From the NCBI GenBank assembly GCA_035771175.1, contig CM069610.1:26378501-26442500 (forward strand): a DNA stretch of 64,000 nucleotides, in the 5' to 3' direction. Origin of the DNA: Paratinospora sagittata (lineage: Eukaryota; Streptophyta; Magnoliopsida; Ranunculales; Menispermaceae). A program made the position numbers and the translations under genes. Shown here one piece after another: positions 32,942-45,394 of this stretch; the stretch's first letter is position 1; every line of letters begins with the position of its first letter. Below the pieces are notes generated by a model, which saw nothing but the letters and a program-made list of their open reading frames with translations, was not told where the DNA came from and did not search any database.

Positions 32942-34077
32942 AAAAAATGGAAAAAGGAGTTGAAAACTTGAAATCACTCAATCAATTCTCATGTGTCTTT
33001 CTTGTCTCAAAAATAGCCTAAGAATGAGTATTTAGCCCTTAGAGAGAAGTATTGGCCGTTAGACATAATGAACTAGCCGTTGGGGATTCAAATCTTGAAT
33101 TTTAGAACACTAAAATTCGCTTCTCAAAAGTGTGAAGCGCATTCCTCTTTGTAGGAGCGCGTTCCTTGAAGTCCCAAGAACCCCAACATTCAATTCCCCA
33201 GGCCTAAAAGCTGAAGCGCGTTCTAGCTCGATCAGTTGACTAGTTTCAATCCATTTAGTTAACTGGTTTGGGCCAGTCTGTACTGTATTGTATAGTTTTT
33301 GAATGTTTTTGAATTTCAAACTTTATGGACATGTTATGGTGATGAAATATGATTGAAATACACAAAGTTTGATGATCAAAAGCCTTTGAAAACATTTTAA
33401 ACAAAGTACTAAAGTATACGTTCGAAAATAGTCATATTTTAAAAACTTAAGCATGTGAGTTTTTTGAAAATCTTCTACATAAATGATTTTGATAAAACTG
33501 ATGCAAATATGATTTAAACAAGTTTAAAATGATTTAAGAACATAAACGAAACATGTTTAAACACTTGGAATGCATTTTGAAAGAAAACTTAATGCATGCA
33601 AGAATTTTAGAAAAGGTTGAGCAATAAAGATGCAAGTAGGCTACAACCTAAGTCTAAGTCCATGAAGGTAAGGTAAGCTCTTATCCTCTTCTCTTCATAT
33701 TAACTCGTCCAACCTTTGATTTTCACTTAATTGGTTCCGCTTCATTGGACTTGAGATCACTTGATTTTTGTATTGGCCTTAGTCATTGGTGCTAAGACAT
33801 ACTCGATTTTGAATTAAGGTTTGCGAAACTTCGAGCTTTTTGTATTGGCCTTTAACTTAGTCATTGGTGCTGAAACATACTCGATTCAAACATTAGCACA
33901 TATAGTTATATTGTTTGTTAGCATCATAACACTTAGAAAAATTTTTGGTGTAAAAACCACTTAGGTCAACAATTAAATTTCGAGCAATATCATCTCCAAC
34001 CAACAAGTCATCTTTTTAACAAATTGAATATATAGTTTTCAACAACGAATTTAAATCTCATTTGCGGTACTCTAGTC

Positions 34078-34988
34078 CAAAGAATTGAAAATCCAACTTC
34101 GTCCTAGACTTTGGTCACTTGAAAATCAAAATTAATTTGAAGAAGTTTAATTTGACACAGAGAATTTTTCTTAAAATTCGCTATATTAGTGAAGCTTAGA
34201 GAATATTTGCATAGATGCTAAAATATCTAGATTTATTATAATATAAGCTAATAACTAATATAAATATACACATTTAAATTATCTATAAATGACCTAACAA
34301 AATTAATCTTGTTAACTAGGTTGATGAATTTGAAATGTTGGCTTTTAGTGTAATCTCTTTTCTATTTTTTTGATTTTTAATTTTGCGGTGACTTGCTTCT
34401 AGACCATATTATTTGCTAGTTTGACATTCCACGTGGCCTAATTTATTAGTTTATTATTTAAATGTATTGTTTTTTCATCTTGTTATTAAGGATTTTGAAT
34501 AAAAGAAGATGGCTTTGAGAACTCTTTCAATGTAATTTTAGGTTTTTATCTCATTTTAACTTTCTTTCTTTCTTTACTTTTGCTTTTCTTGCTTCTGTTT
34601 TTTTTTTCCGTAAGGCATATCCTGTAAAATTATGTGATTTGTTAGCTTGTAAGATTATTATTTTAATTTATATTGCTATGTTGGTTGATGAAGTTAAAAA
34701 TAGTGCATAACTATTGGTAATTCTTTTATTTTTTAGTAATGAAATAACACACGTTTACTTCTTTATCGAATTTTATTGAATTTCATTGAATTTCGAGGCA
34801 AGTTTTTGTATTTCTCTAATCGTAAAATTTAACTTTTATTAAATTTTGTTGAATTTCCTTGCATTTGTCTAATTTTATCGAATTTTTCGGCGAATGTTTG
34901 CATTTTTTATGCTACATCCACTATGCACTTTGGTGGTTTAAAAAACCCAAAAAAATTCGCTGGATATTTTTCGATTTTTTAAACCTTG
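34078..34988 (+). mobile_element. hAT-type MITE, family 1 copy 2 (911 bp)
   Basis: Colinear with 10102-11039 (shared TTGGTCACTTGAAAAT, GAGAATTTTT, ATCTAGATTTATT and GGTGACTTGCTTCTAGACCA-type blocks). Flanks CTCTAGTC (34070-34077) and CTCTAGAC (34989-34996) agree at 7 of 8 as a TSD. The right end gives CAAGGTTTAAAAAATCG as its reverse complement. The right subterminal region (34763-34900) has degenerate CGAATTT motifs. No coding capacity. Confidence 0.8.
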
Positions 34989-35449
34989 CTCTAGACATGG
35001 AAATCAAATTTGTAGAAAAACGAAACATAAAAAGTGTTTTTCAAAGCTAAATGAAAGCCCAATATTAAAACTAGTTATAAATTATAATTGCCATTTTTCC
35101 TTGATGGGGAAAGCTAAGGTTTGGTGTTTTCTCAGTCCTATGGAACTTTTGTTAGATTCGAGGCTTGAACATGATAAAAAGCCAACTGCCGGGGATAAAC
35201 ATGACCTAATGCCTTATGCCTAACTGATTCTCTAGCTCTCTCTATAGGGTGTTCATTGAGTTCTTGGCCAATGAAATAATAATGCCTTCCTCTTAAAGGA
35301 AATCCTCTTAACATATTATTTTGGGATCTTGTCATTGCTAGGATTTCTAATTGTCCAAGGGGTAAAAAAAAAAACTTTTTGTCAAAAGGGGGAAGATTGA
35401 ATCTTATCCGCTCAGTTTTGGAAGTATCCCAACCTTATTTGTGTTTGTA
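34989..35449 (-). other. Unassigned sequence with a 65-codon ORF of unusual composition
   Basis: The minus frame 35335-35138 begins MTRSQNNMLRGFPLRGRHYY and continues with FIGQELNEHPIERARESVRH. It is balanced in composition and unlike the low-complexity ORFs around it. I do not recognise it. An organelle-derived insert is possible but unproven, and the frame has no supporting context. Confidence 0.3.
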
Positions 35450-38013
35450 TCCAAATTTTTCATCGAATTTTAAGCAGTAGGAGATCAAGAAACCTCATTA
35501 CAAAAGTGGAGAAAGATGATGGTTCTTTGGTGGAGTCAAAGGAGGGTGTTGTGGGGAAGTTTGTCGATCATTTTCCTCATATCTTCAAGGCGGATGACAG
35601 GGGGTTGTCGGGGATTGAAGGTATAAATTGGAAAAATCTTCCGGGAGTGGATAGCAATTGGCTGGAGAGGCCTTTTGAGTTGGAGGAAATACATGATGCA
35701 GTTTTTAATTGTGAGGAAGATGAGGCTCCGGGTCTCGATGGCTTCACATGATTTTCTATCAAGAGTTTTTGGAAGAGTTGAAGATGGATCTTAAAAAGGT
35801 TATGGATGAGTTCTACAACAATGGGATAATCAATAAATCAGTCAATGAAACATACATAGCCTTAATTCCCAAGAAAGTCAATTCAAAGAAGGCCAAGGAC
35901 TTTCATCCTATAAGTCTCACCACCAGTCTTTACAAAATTATGGCCAAAATTCTTGCTTCAAGATTGAGGCTGGTCCTTCATCACACGGTGGCTGATAACC
36001 AAATGGCTTTTATTAAAGGCAGGCAGATCTCTGATGCTATTTTAATAGCAAATGAGGCTGTTGAAGAATATAGATCTTCAAAGAGGGAGGTTTTTGTTTT
36101 CAAGACTGATTTTGAAAAGGCCTATGACATGGTAAGATGGGACTTTCTTGACTATGTCTTATGTAAGAAGGGGTTTGGTGTCCGTTGGAGACGATGGATC
36201 CGTGGGTGCCTTTGATCTGTTTCATACTCTATCCTTATTAATGGGCGGCCTCGTGGGAAATTTGTTGGCTCTAGAGGGCTAAAGACAAGGTGACTCCTTG
36301 TCCCCTTTCCTATTCATTTTGGTGGCAGATGTGTTGGGAGGTATGGTGCATAAGGCCATGGAAACTTCGATTGTGAAAGGTTTTACTGTGGGTAGGGACA
36401 AAATTCAAGTGTCTCATCTCCAGTTTATAGAAGATTGCCTCTTTTTGTTGGAAAATGATGGGTCTAGCTTGCTCAATACTCTATGGATTATTCAATGCTT
36501 CTGTTGGATATTAGGTCTGAAGTTGAGTCTGGCAAAGTGCCAAGTTGCTGGAATTTGTATGAATGAAGCTCAGTTACTGATGGTTGTGTCCTCTTGTGGG
36601 TGTTCCATTGGTTAGTGGCCATTGAAATACCTTGGGTTACCTTTTGGGGGCCAATCCCTTTTCTTCGTCTTTTTGGGAGCCTGTTATTCAGACTATTTCT
36701 AGGAGACTTGATGCTTGGAGAAGAAGTTTCCTATCAAAAGGGAGAAGATTAGCTCTGATTAAAAGTGTGCTCGAGGCCATCCCCACGTATTATCTCTCAG
36801 TTTTCAAAATCCCTAAATTGGTGGCGTGGCGTGGCGGATTGAGAGAATGATGATAAAGTTTCTTTGGAAAAGGGAGGATAGAGAAAGAGGTGGAAGTCTT
36901 GTGAGATGGAGTTTGGATCAGGGAGGTTTAGGGATTGTAAACATGGAATTTCGGAATATAGCTTTAGCGGGAAAATGGCTATGGAGATTCATCATGGAAA
37001 AAGATGCTCTGTGGGCCAAAGTGGTGGTTAGCCGACATGGACTACAACTAAATTCGCGAGATGCTAGTGAGGCTTCCAAAGCTACCTATCAAAGCCCTTG
37101 GAAGTTTATTTTCTCTAACATAATTAGACTTAAAATAGGTGATGGTTGTCATTTTAAGTTTTGGGAGGACTCCTGGTGTGGTACTGCCAAATTATGTGAT
37201 TTATTTCCAAATATAGGTTATCAACCAAGCACAATCATCCTATTTCTGATTTCTTATCCTATGGCGATGATGGGAGCAGACCTTCTTGGTGTCTCCACCT
37301 TAAAAGGAGCCCCTCAGATAGAAAAAGTTTTGAAGTTACATCCCTTCTTGAATTCTTGAGGGAGTTTCTATGTCTAATGAGAGTGATAGAGTGTCTTGGC
37401 CTATTGAAACCAAGGGGGAATTCTCTTCTAAATCTTTCTTCCATCGTCTCTGCTTTTCCCTTGGCACTTTGTCTTCTCTACTCTTGTGTTCCTACATGAT
37501 TTTATTTGAAAAGCTCATGTTACTTCAAAAGCCAAATTCGTGGGGTGGACCATAGCTCATGACAAGTTAAATTTTGCGGATGTTCTCCATAGATGGTTTA
37601 AGACTTGGGCTCTCACCCCTAACTGGTGTTACTTGTGTAGGAAGGATGGGGAATCTAGTCAACATATTTTTGTTGACTGTGACTTCACCAAAGGTGTGTG
37701 GGGTACTACAAAAAGGCTTCTAAATGAGTCTAATTTGTGGGCTATTCTTGATGAGAATTGCCTACTGAGATGATGGAGAGACTACTGGAGGGTGGTAGTA
37801 GTTGTACAATGTGGTCGGTTTGGAAGGAAAGGAATATGCGCATCTTTTTTTTTTTTGGCAAGAAACGAAAAGAATTGTATAAAGGAGATGGGGGTTGTTT
37901 GGAAAAATTCTTTCTTTTTGGCTTCTCTTTGGGTTAGTGCAGGTAAACTTGCTAAGGGTTATTCTTTGGGGGATTGGTTGAGGGGATGGAACCCCATTTT
38001 GGATAGCATTTGA
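35450..38013 (+). mobile_element. L1-type LINE number 3, 5'-truncated
   Basis: A plus-strand L1 of another subfamily than numbers 1 and 2. It begins in the linker before RT (FHRILSSRRSRNLITKVEKD) and ends with an ORF2 stop at 38011-38013 after SLGDWLRGWNPILDSI. No ORF1 or endonuclease is present. I did not find a poly(A) tail or TSD, so the outer limits are approximate. Confidence 0.75.
35450..38013 (+). pseudogene. L1 number 3 ORF2 (RT and zinc-finger end), decayed
   Basis: RT blocks are NETYIALIPKKVNSKKAKDF, RPISLTT-like text (HPISLTTSLYKIMAKILASR), AFIKGRQISDAILIANEAVE, motif A KTDFEKAYDMV with its Asp, an ILINGRPRGKF segment, and a frameshifted GLRQGDSLSP-type motif B. The catalytic box is FIED instead of FADD, so one Asp is changed. 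The thumb and C-terminal zinc-binding part (WCYLCRKDGESSQHIFVDC) follow. Frameshifts occur near 35750, 36215, 36280, 36630 and 37360. Inactive. Confidence 0.8.
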
Positions 38014-40500
38014 TACTTATCTTTTGTTATTGCTCTTTGGATCATGGTCCTCCATGAATGTGCAAAGGATCAATTGAAATTTTAATGGTGCCTCCTTGAT
38101 GGTTCTCATCATACAACACACACAATTAAAATAAAAACCTTGAAAAACCTAGAAATAGATTTAGTGGTATTTGATCTTAAAGAATAAAAAATTGCCTAAT
38201 GACAATCTGACTAGGAAACCTCGTATAAAGTTGTAAAAGTACGAAAATGAAAGGAATGAGGAAAATTGAGGAAATCAAATTGTGAATCACATAAATAGAT
38301 GAAATATGGGCTAATCAAACTAACAATAAATTGACATGAAATTTAAATGACCAATAATATTTTATTTTATAATTTTTTTTTTACTAACAGTGTATTGCAC
38401 CCATCACTCAAGCCACATCTCAACTCTTAAGTCGCCCATAAAACAAGGGTAAATTATAGCAAAATTATAATCTTTGCAAATGCGAGGCTTAAATACACCA
38501 AAGTCATGATGATAACTCAAGAGAAAGGAAGCAGAGAGGCTTTCTCTTTCTTTTTTTGTTCTTACTTTTTCTCTTTCCATCCTTGTTTCTTCTTTTCTTT
38601 CTCTCCGCTCTCCTAGTGGAGTGTGCCTGCAAGTGTGCATACACACTTGCACTCCCCCTCATTTCCTTCTCTTTCTTTCTCTCTTGTTTCCTTCATGCTT
38701 GAACTACTCTCCTGCATTGATGCCCCTTCTCTCCTCTGTTTTTCTCTCCTTCCTCATGTTTGTTTTTCCCTGAGCATATTGCTTCGTCCCCTCCTGTTTC
38801 TCTTCATTTCTTTTTCTCCCTTATGTCTCTTACTACTATAAAAGGCACCATAGACCCTAGCCACCTATGCTCCTTTCTCACAACCTTCCCTATTTTTCCC
38901 TTTCACGTTCTCTTCCACTTTCTTTATCTCACTCCTTGCACCACTGACAGCATGCACCACCAACCATAGCACCACAACCCTCCCCTTTTCTCCTTGTTTC
39001 CCACGTTTTCTTTTGCTTTCTTCCACTGGAACTTGTAGCAACAAAGCTAGCAAAGTTGCCCCCCACCCACTTCTTTCCACTTTCCGCTTCTCCCTGTCTC
39101 CGTCTTCATCTTTATCTTTCTCTTTGTCTTTTCCTTCTCCTTTTCCTCGTCCTTCTTCTTGATCAACAACAACAACTACTTGGAGACGCAGCTCACCCCT
39201 GCCTTCTTTCTCTCAATTTTCTCTTGGTCTCTGCTCTAGTGGCAACAACTGTGGTGCCACCAACAGCACATCCCTTCCTTGCTATCAGCTCCCCTTCACC
39301 TTGCAGCTGCACCATACCAACTCTACCACTTCCATTCTCATTCATCATTCCTTGCAACCATGGTCAGTGATCATGCTACCATGAAGACCATATCCACAAC
39401 TTGGTAAGAGAACGTTTGGTTGTTTAATCTATCTATCTATCTATATATATATACACCATCGATTATGTTATCATATGCATGCATCACTAAAAAAACATAT
39501 TAGACATAACAAAATGCTAAAAGAAGGTGACTGATCTACCTGACGGGTTTTCTTGAAGGGGCCAAGGGTTTTTTTTTTAAAATTCTAGGTTGAAGGAATC
39601 CCTGGAAATGGTGCTTCAACTTTTGGTGGTCTATACCCTTAAAGGATGGTTAGAGACGACCTTGAACCAATTGAATGTTTTAACAGTAATCTTTAAAACT
39701 TGTTTGCTTGTTTCTTATTATGTATTTTAATGTGTTTGAAGATGGTATGAGGTGATCCATTTGCCCTTTTCTCACTCGTAACAATAATTTTGTAGGACAC
39801 GAGGACACTGTGTAGGCTTAAATGGAAGGTTTTTGTTTCCAGTTCAGCCAATTGGTTGTATATATGTGACCTGGGTTAGTGGTTGGCTTATTTTTAACAA
39901 GTGTTACATCGGAATTGCACTTATTGATTTTTTGTAATGGTTTCTACATTTGATTCCCTTGTGTAATGAGTTCAAATATTTTTTAGTTAAAACTCCATAA
40001 TGATCAACGGTTTACTCTTTTTAATTTAGTGTGGTTTTACGCTTGGACAAATCACTTTGTTATCTGCAAAATTAATGGAATTATTAATTCGGCTGAAATT
40101 GAGAAACTTAGCCAAATATTCCATGGTATATTGAATCTCTTGCAAGGTTCCTTGGTTCTATTTTCCAGCGTATGAAATAAATGTCTGAATGTTGCAGAAA
40201 ATCCATACGTATATTTTTGTGGTTCTACCGCAGAGGGTATGAATGAGTGATGTGAGAGCTTTTGCGAGCTCATGTTTTCCATGAAATTTGACTTTGTCAA
40301 GTTGATTGAACAAACTAATTCAGAATTTCAAACTATATAGCATTTGTTTAGTAAGCAGAATTTGTGAAAGTTCATGCATCTATATGGCGTGTTGTGGGGC
40401 TCCTTTTATGCAAGGGACTCGAGTTTTGAGTTTTTCTACTGGAATCCTTGAAATTATGGGAACTCGATTAACACTTCCTATCACCTCTTTTGAAATATAA
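38014..40500. other. Non-coding; CT-rich stretch with TATA box, LTR-like
   Basis: The centre (38540-39370) is strongly CT-rich on the plus strand. It has a TATAAAAG box at 38837-38844 and about 500 bp of pyrimidine-rich leader-like sequence after it, then an ATG region and a GTAAGA splice-donor-like site near 39404. Plant gypsy LTRs often show this layout. I could not find paired ends or pol sequence, so a host promoter cannot be ruled out. The ORF at 39056-39370 is low complexity and not credited. Confidence 0.35.
38837..38844 (+). promoter_or_regulatory. TATA box candidate
   Basis: TATAAAAG in a GC-poor context, followed by a CT-rich leader. It is a good match to plant TATA elements, but there is no transcript evidence. 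Confidence 0.4.
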
Positions 40501-40509
40501 CAATATTGT

Positions 40510-41180
40510 TCCCTTATAATAATTGATATGAACTCCACCAATAACTGTGATGAAACCCAATAACAACGATGGATTAGGACCCCAAGATCGTGTAGACAAG
40601 ATTGGTTGAGCCTTGATCCATCACCTAACCAGATGAAAATCAAGATTACGAAGGATTGAAAACGCCACACCAAGATTCAACAATCAAGGTGATAAGTTTG
40701 GTTGCTTGAACGCCACAAGATTAACTTGATAAGTTCAAAGAGTTCTTTTAAGAACAAAGAGGACACAAGACTTCACAATATTAACTTGATCTGAAAACAT
40801 AATCTACCATTCAAATTTGAGCTACCACTCTATATATACTTGGAACAACCCTCCAAGAATAGGAAAAGACATAACTAAATTTAAAACAACACAAACAAAA
40901 CAACACAAACATCAACATAAACAAGTTTCCACGTTTTTAGGCTTCTTGGACTTCTAAAGAATAAGTTTTCACGTTTTTAGGCCTCTTGAAATTTTAAAGG
41001 ACAAGTTTTCACATTTTTAGGCCTCTTGGACTTCTAAAGAACAAGTCCCAACGTTTTTAGGCCTCTTGGACTTCTAAAGGTAATCAAAATAGCTAATTGA
41101 CTAAGTTCAATGTATTTAAAACATAACCAGCTAGGATCAAGTTTATTTTCCTATTTAATATTCTTGTAACTCAACAAATT
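40510..41180 (-). mobile_element. Gypsy-type 3' LTR or 3' region (minus strand)
   Basis: Non-coding sequence directly downstream, on the minus strand, of a gypsy pol end. It contains a TATATATA-type box (about 40830-40840, read on the minus strand) and a 40-bp tandem array. Ends were not set. Confidence 0.4.
40921..41080. repeat. 40-bp tandem array (4 units)
   Basis: Four units of exactly 40 bp start at 40921, 40961, 41001 and 41041, each with ACGTTTTTAGGCCTCTTGGA-like text. Confidence 0.9.
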
Positions 41181-41480
41181 CATGCCCTTTGATGGTCAGT
41201 CCATGCTGACACGTTTTGTGTGCTAATTAGCTTCTTCAATTGCTTTGATGACATGTACTAAGCCTTGATTATTATTTGAGCCCATTTTGGTCTTTTTAGC
41301 ATCAGTCCAATTCTCTTGGATTAGCCCATTTAGCGCTTCCTTGAAACGTTTGGCTCTAAGTCTTGTAATTGGACCACGTGGAAGTGATAATGGGTCGTGT
41401 GCATATTCAGCTCCATTCTCAAGTGTATAATCAACTTGTTCAGCTCCTTGGTTTGCATCATTTGCTCCTTGGTTTGCATC
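41181..41480 (-). pseudogene. Ty3/gypsy pol C-terminal fragment
   Basis: On the minus strand the sequence reads AEYAHDPLSLPRGPITRLRA followed by KRFKEALNGLIQENW. This is the RGPITRxRAKxxKEAL motif that ends many plant gypsy polyproteins, often beyond integrase. Upstream, at 41440-41480, a short direct repeat encodes GAN(D/Q)ANQGA. A stop follows IKAIEEAN. The rest of pol is not in the neighbourhood. Confidence 0.7.
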
Positions 41481-41556
41481 AATAATAACTAAAACAACAT
41501 TGTTCCTTTATGCTCTAATTTGGGTTGACGTGCATAATAATTTTTATACTTGGGAT

Positions 41557-42071
41557 CAAGGTTGTTAGGATGGAGATCCTACATTGGATCGGTAGAGGGC
41601 TTAAAGGATCGGATCGTAGATCGTAGATCGTAAGATACTACCAACTAAAAAATATAAATGTTATTTGTGTATAAAGGTATTCAAAAAATATTGAAATAAT
41701 ATATATAAATATAAATTAAGTCAAATTTTAAGAAATGTAGTCTGCATGTATAAATTTACAACTATTCAAGAACAAGTAAATAATCAAATTTATTAAAAAA
41801 AAAATTATATATATATATATTTTTAAAAAAACTACGTACAGAATTACAATATATATTTTTTTAAAATTAATATATTTTTTTAAATCCATTTTTTTTTTAA
41901 AATTAATGTTAAAAAAAGGTTCGTCGTTAGATAACAATTTTACCGATTTTACGTGTTGGATCGGGATCTAATTACGATTCCATTAAATTTTTATCCTACG
42001 AGGGATTTGGATTGGTCCTTGTGTAGGATTGTATGATGCTACATATTCAAATCGAGATCCTGATAACATTA
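41557..42071 (+). mobile_element. hAT-type MITE, family 3 (515 bp)
   Basis: It is flanked by an exact 8-bp TSD CTTGGGAT (41549-41556 and 42072-42079). Left end CAAGGTTGTTAGGAT and the reverse complement of the right end TAATGTTATCAGGAT agree at 11 of 15. The subterminal regions are rich in GGATC and GATCG motifs. No coding capacity. Confidence 0.75.
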
Positions 42072-42100
42072 CTTGGGATGAGTGATTTTAATAGTATTAA

Positions 42101-42123
42101 TTTTTTTTTTTTTTTTTTTTTTT
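42101..42123. repeat. T23 homopolymer
   Basis: Twenty-three consecutive T residues near the MITE. It could be a relic tail of a minus-strand retroposon, but no body is recognisable. Confidence 0.9.
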
Positions 42124-43599
42124 GGATAGTATGACAAAAAAAATAATATTTGTTTTGATAAATGTAGGGGATGAATGTGAAGGTTATGAAAATCATTTTG
42201 ATCTTGATAAATAAGTTGAACTGTACCCGATCTTTAGATTACTGCAACCATTGGGTGAGTTTGGCCAGATATGCATCTCTAGTTACTTTAACCATGGATG
42301 AGTTTTCAACGTTACGGTGTGACAGTTTTGGTCTCGATTAGGGATCTTTTAGGAAATGAAAACGACTATTGACTTTGAAAATGATAATCATTATATGATA
42401 ACTATTTTTTAAATTAAAGTGATATTTACTTAATTGTTTCTCAGTTAAATATTTTATTCAATATTTCTGGGCATTGGTTGAGACTAATCGATGTGCACCT
42501 AACCACACACTAATACTTAATTAAATAAATATAATAATTTTAGATTAAAAAAAAAACAAACTTGTGCATATAAACATCTTTCTAAAATAAATAGATAAAT
42601 ATAAAAATTAATATGAACTAAAACAGGAAATATGGAAAAATATTAAATACTTTAAATATATTTCTAAAACCACCATATAAGAGATAACCCTAATATAAAT
42701 ATAAATTAAAATAAATAATAAAGCAATAAAATAAAATAATGAAATGAAATAAACGTATAATTAAAATAATATATCTTATCAAATTGAAATAATTTAAAGA
42801 ATAAGCAGCTCATACTCACAGTAAACAGAAAGTAAAAAACAACCAAATTAAAAGTACAAACTCTACCTTTCGAAAAAGAAAAGAAAAGAACTAACCCATA
42901 AAATAGAAATAAATTGAACAAAGTGAAAGAAAAAGACATTGAAATTCCTTTCCTTTAATGACATGTTGCAAACTTTCTCTAGCCTTCTCCCATTCATTTG
43001 AGAAAAAAAGAAGATAGTGAGAAGCAATTAAATTACTTAAAACGTATGGGCAAAGTTTACATTAGAATGATCAGGGGCGCGGGTAAAAGATTGACAAAGA
43101 TGATCAAGTAGTAAGTACAGATAAATGGCTCACCCCAAAGTATAAAGGAACAAAATCCAATAAGGCAAACAGTTGCGTGGATGTCACCTATTTAGTGGCC
43201 AACGGTCAATGTAATAAAAAAGGCAGCATATCAAATGCAATCAAACATATCATCAAACGCCACTTCTAAAGTAAATTCAATCCATTATGTCAAATGCAAA
43301 TAAAAAAAAAGGCAAAAGGACCATACCTTATCGTACAAATTTACTCAAAAATAGAAGATAGTTTAAAACACAAATGGGTTAGTCAATCCAAGAACTTAAA
43401 ACCCTTTGACGAATTGCCATTCCATAATCCGGGCACACACCACCTGTAACCTAACAAACAAAAATTAAAACGACCCAAGATCAGATTTAAGACCATTTCC
43501 CAGGGGACAAAATACTCATCCATTTTTTACACTCCTAACTTCTTAAATTGCAAGAAAGGTGGTGTAGAAATCATTCGAATACAAATCATGTAAATTAAA
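42124..43599. other. Unassigned AT-rich sequence
   Basis: No gene, domain or repeat pair is seen. ORFs are of extreme AT-rich composition (Phe/Leu/Tyr-rich) and not credible. Confidence 0.4.
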
Positions 43600-43993
43600 T
43601 TAAATTAAATGAGAAAGCGAAAACTTTACCAAGATCGTCTCGAGGGAGCTCCACACGTTTAGTGCGTCACGGTGATTGAGACCACAATGTCATGGGTTCC
43701 CAACGTATTCCACAGTCCAAAAGCCTACTCTCTACTCAATGAAAATTCTTTGCAATTTTCTGTGTATTTTACCATGTTCACATCCTCTTAATTTATTAAC
43801 ATTCTAGATAATCAAATCTCCTTGATTCTCTCCAATTTGGGATGTGGTGGAGATAGGATAACTACCAAATAGTAGTTATCTTAAAGTGATTATTAAGGGA
43901 TTATCTAATTAGATAACTCAAGATAATAATAATCCGATTATGATAAACATTATCAAAATCTAAGATCTCCAACTACACGATTAAATTCCAACA
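43600..43993 (-). mobile_element. 3' LTR of the large Ty1/copia element (right part certain, left end approximate)
   Basis: On the minus strand an LTR starts TGTTGGAATTTAATCGTG at 43993, directly after a purine run GAGTGGGAGA (43994-44003). This is the standard polypurine tract to LTR junction of plant Copia elements. The LTR body has no coding capacity. Its other end could not be fixed; 43600 is an estimate. Confidence 0.6.
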
Positions 43994-44090
43994 TCTCCCA
44001 CTCGTACATGATGTGTACGTAGGAGTATATGAGTTGAACACATCATAGGCGCCCCGAATTTGATCCATAAAGTGTTATCTCCCACTCGCA
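43994..44090 (-). mobile_element. Copia 3' non-coding end with polypurine tract
   Basis: A short piece of the copia 3' region lies between the LTR start and the inversion breakpoint. GAGTGGGAGA occurs twice (44003-43994, and again further upstream as GAGTGGGAGATAACAC). Confidence 0.6.
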
Positions 44091-45394
44091 AGCCTTATCC
44101 GTGGCTTGGCCCAAATGTCGAGGTTGATCATGAAATGAGAGACTCATGGTGGGAATTAGATGCACATGGACTTGTTGGATTAAGAAGTGATCATGATTAG
44201 TGTTTCTATGTATGGATGGTCATGATAATTGATACATGTGCGTGAATTTATGGTTTATAGAATCTTGTTTTGCATTGGGATTCGTGTAGGCAGTGTGTGG
44301 TTAAGCACTCTCGAAAGGCTTGGTCGTGAGTAGACTTCAATCATGTTTAAATCTCTTATATCATCATATTACTTATATCTTGTATGTTTGAAAACATGAA
44401 ACATATTCTAATGGTTTGTATGATGCATGTTTTGGAATAAAACCTTATGACCTTGGTTTGGCTCATCTATCTGGCTAATAGGGAGACTTAACCTTGTCAT
44501 AAGAGGGTTTTAGTATGGAAATATGATTGGGCATGGGAACGGTACACTAGTAACTCCAGTGCATATGAAATATGATTACACTACTAAGTGCAATGCATAT
44601 GAAATGTGGATCCAGTAGACAATTGGCTTTTTACTTGCATCGAACTTATTATAACTGCTTGATAGTTATATGCTATGAGCTTTTAATCATACCGCACATT
44701 GACATGCATACATGATGTTTATTGATGAATATAGATGGCATGTTTGAATTCTATTCACTGGGCACCGTTGGTTCACACTCTCACTGTCCTTTCAGGTCCT
44801 TCAGATAAGGACAAGGGCGTTGTGATCGCTTGAGAGATAGCCACTGCCAAGCTAGGACTCTTATGTATGGTTTGATGTCTTTAATTACATATGTGTATGA
44901 TTTTGATTATTTTGATACATATGTAATTAATATAACCTTGTTAAACCTAGATGGTGAGAGGGATTGTGGTTGTGTGATGTATATTGGTCATGTGACCTTA
45001 GATTTGATGTATTTGGTTGTATATTTTGGAATTAGATTTGATGATGGATCTAGGCATGTTGCCTTAGGCCATTTTGGATTCATGTTGAAAATCTTATGAT
45101 CAATGGTTGTATGTTTATTTGAGGACTATTATGATATTAGGAGATCATTCTCATTTGAATTGTGGGTATGCCATTGATATTAGATCTGTTAAGTCTATTA
45201 AGTAATTGACGTGGATGTTTCATAAAAAAAAAAATTTGGGGACTCTATGTGAGAGTCTGGTTGAGGCTTGTATGGTCCCGATCATCTCATGGGATGATTT
45301 GAGGTGGTCATAAATGTCTACGCCGGGCATCCCACCTCGGCATTTCCGCACACCGATCCATGGGGGATGGCGATCTGATGTGTGGGTCACCACA
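44091..45394 (+). mobile_element. Inverted half of a gypsy LTR
   Basis: Its reverse complement starts TGTGGTGACCCACACATC and runs colinear for 1.3 kb with the first part of the LTR at 52021. Shared blocks include GACCACCTCAAATCATCCCA, the T-rich AGTCCCCAA tract, and ACCAACGGTGCCCAGT. The neighbouring LTR of the same element (46478-47557) has only the other part of the LTR, in the expected orientation. This segment is therefore best read as the displaced, inverted remainder of that left LTR. Confidence 0.8.

Larger units (their letters stand above)
31720..34020. mobile_element. Copia-type LTR-like region, with hAT MITE inside
   Basis: A long non-coding stretch with hallmarks of large plant Copia LTRs: a TTTTTTACGTGGTTCAGAAA box near 31855, a 32-bp tandem array (31989-32115), a GC-rich AGCGC island (33128-33225), and repeated GTATTGGCCTT...CATTGGTGCT blocks (33765-33890). 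The solo copia LTR at 58110-60101 shares this organisation (GGTTCGACC box, 29-bp array, GCGC island), though the sequences differ. Exact ends are unknown. The MITE at 32403-32941 lies inside. Confidence 0.5.

Noticed and set aside
39056..39370. 104-codon plus ORF in CT-rich DNA
   Set aside because: The product is Leu/Ser/Pro low-complexity, as any CT-rich strand would give; no motif and no conserved start context.
41728..42939. Minus ORFs rich in Phe, Tyr, Ile and Leu resembling membrane proteins
   Set aside because: Composition follows from extreme AT content; they sit in a MITE or in unassigned AT-rich DNA without any motif.
44830..45099. Plus ORF whose product (NITLLNLDGERDCG region) is nearly repeated by a minus ORF at 52328-52534, as if a conserved small gene
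   Set aside because: Both lie in the same part of the same gypsy LTR family, so similarity is due to shared LTR ancestry; there is no domain or other support for coding.
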